NCBI GenBank assembly: GCA_900552255.1
Contig: URZF01000030.1
Coordinates: 1-11,229 of the forward strand
DNA: 11,229 nucleotides
Source: an uncultured Eubacteriales bacterium
Lineage (GTDB): Bacteria > Bacillota > Clostridia > Oscillospirales > CAG-272
Direction: 5' to 3'
A program made the translations under genes and the position numbers. Shown piece by piece: positions 1 through 6,056 of this stretch. The notes beneath the pieces are model-generated. The model worked only from the letters and a program-made list of their open reading frames with translations. It had not been told where the DNA came from and searched no databases. Every line of letters starts with the position of its first letter. The first letter of the stretch is position 1.

Positions 1-41
1 AATCAATTATGTGTGTTTTCGTTTTATCTTTTTATTTGATG

Positions 42-70
42 TTGCTTTTCTGATTCGTTTGCGCTATAAT
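42..70 (+). promoter_or_regulatory. Possible sigma-A promoter
   Basis: A perfect -10 hexamer TATAAT (65-70) lies 17 bases after TTGCTT (42-47), which matches only the TTG half of the -35 consensus. The surrounding DNA is AT-rich. Transcription would start near base 77 and run about 65 bases into the hairpin and T-run at 118-143. No credible protein gene lies in that interval, so the promoter would drive only a very short RNA. A chance match in AT-rich DNA is a real alternative. Confidence 0.35.
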
Positions 71-111
71 AATAAAGTCTGTAAAAGAGGGATTTCCTTC
101 CGTGAGAAAAA

Positions 112-143
112 GAAAAAACGCACTGCTCGTGTGCGTCTTTTTT
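112..143 (-). terminator. Bidirectional-looking terminator downstream of tRNA-Gly
   Basis: ACGCAC (118-123) pairs with GTGCGT (131-136) around a 7-base loop. Read on the minus strand, leaving tRNA-Gly, the stem is followed by a T-run (complement of the A-run 113-118) and further T-rich sequence, a normal intrinsic terminator. Read on the + strand it is followed by C and TTTTTT (138-143), so it could also stop rightward transcription before it enters the tRNAs antisense. Confidence 0.72.
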
Positions 144-216
144 GGAGCAGGCGACGGGAATCGAACCCGCATATTCAGCTTGGGAAGCTGATGTTCTACC
201 ACTGAACTACGCCTGC
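143..216 (-). tRNA. tRNA-Gly (anticodon CCC)
   Basis: The minus strand folds into a complete 74-base cloverleaf: acceptor GCAGGCG pairs with CGCCTGC, the D arm is GTTC/GAAC, the anticodon stem TCAGC/GCTGA encloses loop TTCCCAA, and the T loop is TTCGATT. The anticodon is CCC, reading the glycine codon GGG. The variable region is four bases and the discriminator is U, both usual for bacterial glycine tRNA. The 3' CCA is encoded (143-145). Only 25 bases separate it from the upstream tRNA-Thr, too few for its own promoter, so it probably depends on the tRNA-Thr promoter. Confidence 0.96.
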
Positions 217-241
217 AAAAAAACTCCGGCGAGCGGAGTTT
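217..241 (-). terminator. Terminator-like hairpin between tRNA-Thr and tRNA-Gly
   Basis: AACTCCG (222-228) pairs with CGGAGTT (234-240) around a 5-base loop. On the minus strand the stem follows the CCA end of tRNA-Thr directly and leads into seven T residues (complement of 217-223), which abut the first base of tRNA-Gly. This has the form of an intrinsic terminator. Because tRNA-Gly has no room for a promoter of its own, the hairpin may act as a partial terminator, or as a spacer for tRNA processing. Confidence 0.55.
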
Positions 242-317
242 TGGAGCTAATGGGGGGACTCGAACCCCCGACCTGTTGATTACGAATCAACTGCTCTACC
301 AACTGAGCCACATTAGC
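242..317 (-). tRNA. tRNA-Thr (anticodon CGT)
   Basis: The minus strand gives a complete 76-base cloverleaf: acceptor GCTAATG with CATTAGC, D arm GCTC/GAGC, anticodon stem GTTGA/TCAAC around loop TTCGTAA, T stem GGGGG/CCCCC with loop TTCGAGT, and an encoded CCA (242-244). The anticodon CGT reads the threonine codon ACG. It is the first gene of a two-tRNA leftward unit, with a near-consensus promoter 22 bases upstream. Confidence 0.96.
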
Positions 318-338
318 GAGCGATTTTTTGCATGGACT

Positions 339-367
339 ATTTTATCATAACAAAACCGGTTTGTCAA
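339..367 (-). promoter_or_regulatory. Strong sigma-A promoter for the tRNA pair
   Basis: On the minus strand a perfect -35 TTGACA (complement of 362-367) is followed after exactly 17 bases by -10 TAAAAT (complement of 339-344). Transcription would start near 332, about 15 bases before tRNA-Thr. This is the best sigma-A promoter in the window, as expected for stable RNA. The -35 lies in the near-palindrome TTGTCAACAA (361-370), so the same spot could serve a weaker rightward promoter for rsmA, but no convincing rightward -10 is visible. Confidence 0.85.
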
Positions 368-415
368 CAAAAAAATGAAAATATTCAAAGAATTTCTGAA
401 AGGGATATCAAAAGA

Positions 416-1273
416 ATGAAGCTAACGGACATCACCTCGGTTCGCTCCCTGATGGAAAAGCACGGGATTTCACCGCAGAAGCGATACGGTCAAAATTTTC
501 TCGTGAATGAAAGCGTCGTAAACCGAATCGCAGATACGGCGGGGGACGGAGACGGGGCGCTTGGCATTCTCGAGATCGGTCCCGGCATCGGAACGCTGAC
601 CGAAAAGCTTGCCGAGCGGTATCGCAGGGTCGTTGCGATTGAGATCGACAAAAGCCTTTTGCCGGTGCTTTCGGAGACGCTTGCGGACTGTGAGAATGTG
701 AAGATACTGAACGGCGACGCGATGAAAACGGATCTTTCTGCGCTTGTGCGCGATGAATTCCGAGATATGCGCGTCGCGGTCTGCGCGAATCTGCCGTATT
801 ACATCACCTCTCCTATCCTCATGCGCCTGCTTGAAACGGAAGGCCTTTTTGAGTCCGTGACGGTCATGATTCAAAAGGAGGTCGCGGATAGGCTTTGCGC
901 CGCGCCGGGGACGCCGGAATACGGCGCCATCACGGCGGCGTGCGCCTACTATGCGCACACGGAAAAGTGCTTTGCCGTTTCTCCCGCAAGCTTTATTCCG
1001 CCGCCGAAGGTGACCTCCGAGGTGATCCGGATGAACCTTTACGGTACCGCGCCCGTACAATGTAAGAGCAAAGAGAATTTGTTTCGCGTGATTCGCGGCG
1101 CGTTCGCAAAACGGCGGAAAACGCTCGCCAATTCTCTCGCAGGAGAGACCTCGAAGCGGACAAAAGCGGAGATCGAGTCTGCTCTCGTTTCGCTGGGGTA
1201 CCGAGCGGATATCCGCGGCGAGGCGCTTGGGCTTTCGGATTTTGCACGGATTTCCGACTTGATTGAACTATGA
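416..1273 (+). CDS. rsmA: 16S rRNA (adenine1518/1519-N6)-dimethyltransferase RsmA (KsgA)
   Basis: A 285-residue SAM-dependent methyltransferase that dimethylates two adjacent adenines in the 3' terminal hairpin of 16S rRNA late in small-subunit assembly. Family motifs appear in order: GQNFL (25-29), the SAM-binding EIGPGIGTLT (53-62), the acidic loop AIEID (74-78), GDAM (100-103), catalytic NLPYYI (125-130), PASFIPPPKV (190-199) and the C-terminal RGAFAKRRKTL (228-238). The length is normal. The start at 416 is chosen over an in-frame ATG at 332 because it gives the usual N-terminus and follows GAAAGGG (398-404); the 332 start would lie at the start point of the divergent tRNA promoter. It is probably the first gene of the run that continues with murD 29 bases later. 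Confidence 0.96.
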   Translation: MKLTDITSVRSLMEKHGISPQKRYGQNFLVNESVVNRIADTAGDGDGALGILEIGPGIGTLTEKLAERYRRVVAIEIDKSLLPVLSETLADCENVKILNGDAMKTDLSALVRDEFRDMRVAVCANLPYYITSPILMRLLETEGLFESVTVMIQKEVADRLCAAPGTPEYGAITAACAYYAHTEKCFAVSPASFIPPPKVTSEVIRMNLYGTAPVQCKSKENLFRVIRGAFAKRRKTLANSLAGETSKRTKAEIESALVSLGYRADIRGEALGLSDFARISDLIEL

Positions 1274-1302
1274 TCCGTTAAAATACACAGCAGGAGGCTT
1301 TT

Positions 1303-2691
1303 ATGAACGAAAAGCTTGTATCATTTAAAGAATGGATAAAGGGGAAGCATGTGGCGCTCGTCGGCATGGGCATCAGCAACCGCGCTGCGGCGGATTTTCT
1401 TCTGTCGTGCGGAGCGCGCCTTACCGCGCGTGACAAAAATCCCGCGCCGGACGCGGAAACCGTGGATTTCCTCCGCACGCGCGGCGTGCGCATGATTTAC
1501 GGGGAAAGCTATCTTTCGGATATCGACGAAGATGTGATTTTCAAATCGCCCGGCATCCGGTATGACGTGCCGGAGCTTCTGCGCGCCGGGGAACGCGGCG
1601 CTGTCGTGACCTCGGAAATGGAGGTTTTCTGCGCGCTTTGTCCGTGCCGGATTTTCGCCGTGACGGGCAGCGACGGTAAGACGACCACGACGACCGTGAT
1701 CTCCAAAATGCTGGAACGTGCGGCGGAAAAAAGCGGCGCGCGCGTCTTTCTCGGCGGCAACATCGGAACTCCTTTGCTTCCCATGATTGAGGAAATAGGA
1801 GAAGAGGACTTCGCCGTGCTGGAGCTGTCGAGCTTTCAGCTGCATACGATGAAATTCACGCCGTATTCGGCGGTGATCACCAATATTACGCCGAATCACC
1901 TCAACTGGCACACGTCGATGGAGGAATATACCGACTGCAAGCGGAACATTTGGCGGTATCAGACGGAGGAGTGCCGCCTCGTTCTCAATGCGGAGAACGA
2001 GCTGACGCGCGCGATGGCGGACGAGGCGCCCTCGCATGTCACGCTGTTTTCCTCAAAACAGAAGCCCGGGCATCTGGATTCCTGCTATTATAAGGACGGG
2101 GCGATCTGGTATTATGACGGAACGGAGCATTTTGTCATGAACCGTTCCGATATCAAAATCGTCGGGATGCACAATGTGGAAAATTATATGGCGGCAGTCT
2201 CCGCCGTTTGGGGAATCGTCGGTACCGAGGATATGACGGAGGTCGCGCGTACTTTCGGCGGTGTTCGTCACCGCATCGAGCTTGTCGCGGAAAAAAACGG
2301 TGTGAAGTTCTATAACAGCTCGATCGATACAAGTCCGACGAGAACGCTTGCGGCGCTGTCCTCTTTTGAGGAGAAGCTCATCGTGATCGTCGGCGGCTAT
2401 GACAAGCACATCCCGATCGAGCCCTTGATCGCGCCGCTTGCCGCGAAGGCGAAATTCGTCGTGGCGACGGGCGATACCGGCATGCAGGTGCTGGAAGAGC
2501 TTGTGGAATTTGGCTATCCGCGCCGCAGCATCGCTTACATAGGCAGCTTTGACGACGCGGTAAGCTATGCGGCGGGACGCGCAAAGAGCGGCGATACCGT
2601 GCTTTTGTCTCCCGCGGCGGCAAGCTTCGACGCTTTCCCGAATTTTGAGCGGCGCGGCGACCGTTTTACGGAGCTTGTAAAGGAATTGTGA
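1303..2691 (+). CDS. murD: UDP-N-acetylmuramoyl-L-alanine--D-glutamate ligase MurD
   Basis: A 462-residue cytoplasmic Mur ligase that adds D-glutamate to UDP-MurNAc-L-Ala, using ATP, in peptidoglycan precursor synthesis. The N-terminal Rossmann part (ALVGMGISN, 18-26) precedes the central ATPase domain with P-loop GSDGKTTTT (122-130), ELSSFQL (174-180) and NITPNHLNWH (194-203). The C-terminal ligase domain has HNVEN (290-294), FGGVRHRIE (318-326), YNSSIDTSPTRT (337-348) and GGYDKHIP (364-371). P-loop wording GSDGKTT instead of GTNGKTT, and NSSIDTSPTR where many MurD proteins have DSKATN, are typical of clostridial MurD as I recall them. GGYDK favours MurD over MurC, MurE or MurF. AGGAGG (1292-1297) lies five bases before the ATG. 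No other mur or fts genes are adjacent; peptidases follow 30 bases downstream. Confidence 0.95.
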   Translation: MNEKLVSFKEWIKGKHVALVGMGISNRAAADFLLSCGARLTARDKNPAPDAETVDFLRTRGVRMIYGESYLSDIDEDVIFKSPGIRYDVPELLRAGERGAVVTSEMEVFCALCPCRIFAVTGSDGKTTTTTVISKMLERAAEKSGARVFLGGNIGTPLLPMIEEIGEEDFAVLELSSFQLHTMKFTPYSAVITNITPNHLNWHTSMEEYTDCKRNIWRYQTEECRLVLNAENELTRAMADEAPSHVTLFSSKQKPGHLDSCYYKDGAIWYYDGTEHFVMNRSDIKIVGMHNVENYMAAVSAVWGIVGTEDMTEVARTFGGVRHRIELVAEKNGVKFYNSSIDTSPTRTLAALSSFEEKLIVIVGGYDKHIPIEPLIAPLAAKAKFVVATGDTGMQVLEELVEFGYPRRSIAYIGSFDDAVSYAAGRAKSGDTVLLSPAAASFDAFPNFERRGDRFTELVKEL

Positions 2692-2721
2692 GAACCATAT
2701 AAAAAAGAAAGGAAAAATAAA

Positions 2722-3768
2722 ATGCAGACAAAACAGCTTTTGACCGATCTGTGCGGACTTATGTCCGTCGTCGGCTTCGAATCGTACGACGAGGCGGCAC
2801 TCACGAGGCTTGTCGAGCCGTATTTCGACGAGCATGAGTACGACGCGGTCGGCAATCATATTTTCATAAAGCGCTGCGGAAGGGAAAAGGCAGGGAAGCT
2901 TTTCATCGACGCCCATTATGACGAGGTGGGACTGCTCGTAAAGGGCATCACGGACGACGGACATCTGCGCGTGTGCGCACAGGGCGGCGTGGACGCCCGC
3001 ATTCTGCCCGCCTCGGAAGTTGTCGTATACGGACAGAAGACGCTCCGCGGCATCGTTTTGACGAAGCCAAAGGAGCTTATGACTGGGGACGAAAGCTCCC
3101 GGCTTGTTCCCGTGACGGAGCTGCTCATCGATACGGGGCTTGGCAAGGAGGAAGCGGAAACGCAGACGCCTGTCGGTACGCCGGTAGGCTTTGAGCCGGA
3201 ATATACGGAGCTTGCGGGCGGGTATCTCGCCGGAAAGGGCTTCGATAACAAGTGCTCCGCCGCCGCGGTGCTTGCGGCGCTGTCGGAGCTTGATATGAGC
3301 ACAATAAGCTGCGACATCTATTTTTCGATGTCCGCTCGCGAGGAGGTCGGACACCGCGCTGTGACAGCCGCGGCGTTCCGCATCCGACCGGATGCGGCGC
3401 TTGTGCTCGACGTGACCTTTGGTTTGGCGCCGGAGGGCAAAAAGCCCGGCGATTCCGATATGAAAGGCGGTCCTGCGGTCTCGCTTTCCGCGATGTTGGA
3501 TAAGCCGCTTACCGATTTTATCCTTGACACGGCGAAGGAGGAGAGCATTCCCATCCAGACGGTGGTGGAGGCGACGGGCACCGGCACCCATGCGGACGAG
3601 CTCGTATACGCTGCGGGCGGAATCCCGACGGCGCTTATCGGGATCCCGATTTGGTTCATGCATACGGCGAATGAAATCCTGAATCTTGAAGATGTGGAAA
3701 GCGCCGCGCGTCTTGTGGCGGCGGTCATCCGGAGAAGATTCGGCGTGTCGCCGGAAAAAGGGAGGTGA
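2722..3768 (+). CDS. M42-family metallopeptidase, first paralogue
   Basis: A 348-residue predicted cytoplasmic aminopeptidase of family M42 (YsdC/FrvX/TET type), which removes N-terminal residues from peptides with a two-metal centre and usually assembles into tetrahedral dodecamers. All expected ligands are visible: His65 in DAHYDEVG, bridging Asp175 in GKGFDNK, catalytic Glu207 and ligand Glu208 in REEVG, Asp230 in VLDVTF and His314 in WFMHTANE. Two C-terminal motifs differ from the family norm: the usual GGTDS region reads GTGTHADE (286-293), and the final His sits in WFMHTANE rather than RYIHS. This suggests an altered specificity subgroup but an active enzyme. An AAAGGA-type ribosome binding site precedes the ATG, 30 bases after murD. 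Its TGA stop (3766-3768) lies inside the ribosome binding site of the next gene, implying coupled translation. Substrate cannot be told. Confidence 0.92.
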   Translation: MQTKQLLTDLCGLMSVVGFESYDEAALTRLVEPYFDEHEYDAVGNHIFIKRCGREKAGKLFIDAHYDEVGLLVKGITDDGHLRVCAQGGVDARILPASEVVVYGQKTLRGIVLTKPKELMTGDESSRLVPVTELLIDTGLGKEEAETQTPVGTPVGFEPEYTELAGGYLAGKGFDNKCSAAAVLAALSELDMSTISCDIYFSMSAREEVGHRAVTAAAFRIRPDAALVLDVTFGLAPEGKKPGDSDMKGGPAVSLSAMLDKPLTDFILDTAKEESIPIQTVVEATGTGTHADELVYAAGGIPTALIGIPIWFMHTANEILNLEDVESAARLVAAVIRRRFGVSPEKGR

Positions 3769-3773
3769 TGAGG

Positions 3774-4832
3774 ATGAAAAGAACGGAACGGATGGAAACC
3801 CTTGCCCGTGCCGCAGCGCCGTCCGGCTGTGAGGCCGCCACGGCGGAAATCATAAAAGCGGAGCTCAGCGGGGTCTGCGACGAAATCACAACGGATAAGG
3901 TGGGCAATCTGATTGCGAGAATCGCTCCGAAAAAGGGAAAAGCGCAGGGACGCATTCTTCTTGCGGCGCATATGGACGAGCCCGGCTTTATGATCAAAAA
4001 TATCGACGGGGATGGCCGTCTGCGGCTTTCTCTTCTCGGCAGTCTCGACACGCGCACGCTGTCCGGGCGCAGAGTGGCTCTCGTTTCCGGCGTGCGCGGC
4101 GTGGTTTCGGCAAAGCCGATTCACGCGCAGTCCGGCGACGAGCGTTCAAAGCCGACGCCTGCGGACAAGCTCTATATCGAGCTTGGCGCAAAGGACAAGG
4201 CGGAGGCGGAAACGCTTGTCCGCCTCGGGGACTACGGGACGTTCGAGCCAAAATTTACCCCTCTTGCAAACGGACTTTATGCCGGCAAGGCGCTCGGCGG
4301 ACGCTCCATGTGCGCACTCCTCTGCGAGCTTGCGGAGAAAATCCGGGGAGAAGAGCTTGATACTGAGATAACGGATGAAATATTCTTTGTGTTTTCGGTC
4401 AAGCGGGAGATCGCCCGTGCGCAGTTCGCCATCGAAACCGCGGCGTATTCGGTCATGCCGGAAAAAGCGATTCTCTTTGACGCGGCGCCTGCCGCGGACT
4501 TCGGCGGCGCATCGGAAACGGTACGCGGCGCAAAGCTTGGCGACGGCGTTGTGATAGCGCCCGCCGATATGAAAACGATCTATGACCGCACGATGCTTAG
4601 AGAAGCGGTCGCCTGCTGTGAAAAAAACGGGATCCGGCATCAGTATCCTTCGAGCGCGGCGGGCGCCGGCGGAGAGGGCGGCACTGTCCATAAGACGGCG
4701 TCGGGGATCCGCACGCTTTCCCTCGGCATTCCAACGAGGAACCTGCATTCCGGCGCTGAAATCATCGGAACGGCGGATTATGAGGCGGCGCTTTCTCTCG
4801 GCTTTGAGCTTGTCCGCTCTCTTTCCCGCTGA
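3774..4832 (+). CDS. M42-family paralogue lacking catalytic residues (probable pseudoenzyme)
   Basis: 352 residues, full length for M42 peptidases and alignable throughout, with no stop or frameshift. Metal-ligand His66 (AAHMDEPG), the second Glu of the EE pair (Glu212), Asp236 (ILFDAAPAAD) and His325 (TRNLHS) remain. The bridging Asp is missing: GKALDNR of relatives reads GKALGGR, giving Gly175. The catalytic Glu is Arg: QEEVG reads KREIA, giving Arg211. The GTD motif near residue 300 reads GGE. From family chemistry this protein should not hydrolyse peptides. Three in-frame starts exist (GTG 3765, ATG 3768, ATG 3774); I choose 3774 because the strong site AGGGAGGTGAT (3759-3769) is eight bases before it and overlaps the other two. 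Sitting between intact paralogues it could be a structural or regulatory subunit, which is inference. Codon use resembles the neighbours. Confidence 0.88.
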   Translation: MKRTERMETLARAAAPSGCEAATAEIIKAELSGVCDEITTDKVGNLIARIAPKKGKAQGRILLAAHMDEPGFMIKNIDGDGRLRLSLLGSLDTRTLSGRRVALVSGVRGVVSAKPIHAQSGDERSKPTPADKLYIELGAKDKAEAETLVRLGDYGTFEPKFTPLANGLYAGKALGGRSMCALLCELAEKIRGEELDTEITDEIFFVFSVKREIARAQFAIETAAYSVMPEKAILFDAAPAADFGGASETVRGAKLGDGVVIAPADMKTIYDRTMLREAVACCEKNGIRHQYPSSAAGAGGEGGTVHKTASGIRTLSLGIPTRNLHSGAEIIGTADYEAALSLGFELVRSLSR

Positions 4833-4843
4833 TAGCGGAAAGC

Positions 4844-5011
4844 ATGGATACCGGAACGAGAATTTCCTGTCCCTGTAAGAGGATGGCATGCGAAAGACAT
4901 GGAAACTGTCCCGCATGTGCGGAGCATCGCAGTTGCGGCCGTATGAGGAAAAACGCGTGCGGGAAAAAGGCTTGTTCGGGACAGGACGAGGATTACGAAA
5001 TTACAGAATAA
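4844..5011 (+). CDS. Small cysteine-rich protein (55 aa), function unknown
   Basis: An ORF from ATG 4844 to TAA 5009-5011 encodes 55 residues with eight cysteines (9, 11, 16, 22, 25, 31, 39, 44) and histidines at 19 and 28. The core pattern is CPCKRMAC then ERHGNCPACAEH, i.e. C-x-C-x4-C-x2-H-x2-C-x2-C-x2-H, followed by a basic stretch and an acidic tail. Such spacing suggests binding of zinc or another metal. I recall short clostridial proteins with a very similar CPCK...C.RHG.C..C pattern but no function for them. It starts 11 bases after the M42 pseudoenzyme stop and ends 43 bases before the third M42 gene, filling an otherwise empty gap in the operon. The ribosome binding site is weak (GGAAAG, 4837-4842), so translation may be coupled to the gene before. 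Overlapping frames here encode nothing recognisable. Confidence 0.72.
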   Translation: MDTGTRISCPCKRMACERHGNCPACAEHRSCGRMRKNACGKKACSGQDEDYEITE

Positions 5012-5054
5012 CGGCGGTGTGCCGCATGGCGCCCGCAGGAAAGGATAAAAAACG

Positions 5055-6056
5055 ATGTTTGCACAGCTTAAAAAATTTGTATATGCGCACGGCGTGTCCG
5101 GCGACGAGGAGAATATTTCCTCGGTGATCGCTTCGGATATCGCGCCGTATGTGGACAAGGTCTATACCGATGCGATGGGGAACCTGATCGCGTTCAAAAA
5201 AGGAAAGGGCGAGAATCCGAAAAAGCTGATGTTCGCCGCGCATATGGACGAAATCGGCTTTATGGTGAGCTTCATCGACGACAAGGGATATCTGCGCGTT
5301 TCCAAAATGGGCGGCATCAACTATAACGCCGCCGCGTTTTCCGAGGTGGAATTTGGGAACGGTACGCTCGGCGTGATCGTGCCGGAGGCGCGCACGGCGG
5401 CGAAGGACTTCCGTCCTGAGGTGTTTTACGTCGATATCGGTGCGAAGAGCAAAAAGGATGCGGAGCGCCGCGTGAGGATCGGCGATACCTGCCGTGTATC
5501 GCCGAAGCTCATCCACCTTGCGGGAAGCCGCGTGGCGGGACGTCCGATCGACGACAGAATCGGCTGTCTGATGCTTTTTGAGGCGGCAAAGACAGCGAAA
5601 AGCTTTGAAAACGACACCTATTTTGTGTTTACCGTGCAGGAGGAGGTCGGCGTGCGCGGCGCGAAAACCTCTGCGTTTTCCATCGCGCCCGACTGGGCGG
5701 TCGCCGCGGATATCGGCGGCTCCGGCGACGTTCCGAACTGCGCGCCGTTCGAGGTGGTGCTCGGAAAGGGGATCGCGATCAAGCTCAAAGACGGTATGGT
5801 CATTTGCCACAAGAAAATGGTCGAGACGATGAAGTCCGTCGCCGAAGCGGGAGACATCCCGTATCAGCTTGAAATTCTCGAATCCGGCGGCACGGACACT
5901 TGTATGTTACAGCAGGCGGCGGGCGGCTGCATCGCGGGCGCTTTGTCCATTCCGACGCGCTACGGCCACAGCGCTGTCGAGGTCGTGGATATGAACGACG
6001 TCGCGGGAGGCGTGAAAATTCTTGCGGGACTTTGTGAAACAAGGCTGGGCGAATGA
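5055..6056 (+). CDS. M42-family metallopeptidase, third paralogue
   Basis: A 333-residue predicted aminopeptidase of family M42 and the most typical of the three copies. It has His63 in AAHMDEIGF, bridging Asp166 in GRPIDDRIG, catalytic Glu196 and ligand Glu197 in VQEEVGVRGAK, Asp219 in VAADIGGSGD, the GGTD motif (278-281) and His305 in TRYGHS. All match the B. subtilis YsdC pattern, so it should bind two metal ions and cleave N-terminal residues from peptides in the cytoplasm, probably as a large oligomer. AGGAAAGGA (5037-5045) precedes the ATG. The TGA stop is overlapped by an ATG at 6053 that probably once started the now broken acetyltransferase. Exact substrate (glutamyl, leucyl or other) cannot be read from the sequence. 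Confidence 0.93.
   Translation: MFAQLKKFVYAHGVSGDEENISSVIASDIAPYVDKVYTDAMGNLIAFKKGKGENPKKLMFAAHMDEIGFMVSFIDDKGYLRVSKMGGINYNAAAFSEVEFGNGTLGVIVPEARTAAKDFRPEVFYVDIGAKSKKDAERRVRIGDTCRVSPKLIHLAGSRVAGRPIDDRIGCLMLFEAAKTAKSFENDTYFVFTVQEEVGVRGAKTSAFSIAPDWAVAADIGGSGDVPNCAPFEVVLGKGIAIKLKDGMVICHKKMVETMKSVAEAGDIPYQLEILESGGTDTCMLQQAAGGCIAGALSIPTRYGHSAVEVVDMNDVAGGVKILAGLCETRLGE

Noticed and set aside
11..205. A 64-residue + strand ORF at the left edge
   Set aside because: It runs through the terminator and antisense through tRNA-Gly, has no ribosome binding site and shows low-complexity Arg/Lys content.
332..415. A longer RsmA reading frame starting at ATG 332
   Set aside because: It would add 28 residues unlike RsmA N-termini, lacks a ribosome binding site and overlaps the tRNA promoter. 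The start at 416 fits better.
2053..3663. A long minus-strand ORF of 536 codons opposite murD and the first M42 gene
   Set aside because: It is rich in Arg and His with no recognisable domain, spans two well-supported genes, and is the usual antisense shadow of GC-rich coding DNA.
4821..4842. Imperfect hairpin CTTTCCCGCT/AGCGGAAAG at the stop of the M42 pseudoenzyme gene
   Set aside because: One base is bulged and no T-run follows, so it is not an intrinsic terminator.
4866..4985. Inverted repeat CCTGTCCC (4866-4873) and GGGACAGG (4978-4985)
   Set aside because: Eight bases at 104-base separation within a probable coding region; no further structure supports a function.
4888..5127. A 79-residue + strand ORF in the gap before the third M42 gene
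   Set aside because: It overlaps the M42 start in another frame and has no motif; the cysteine-rich frame 4844-5011 explains the gap better.
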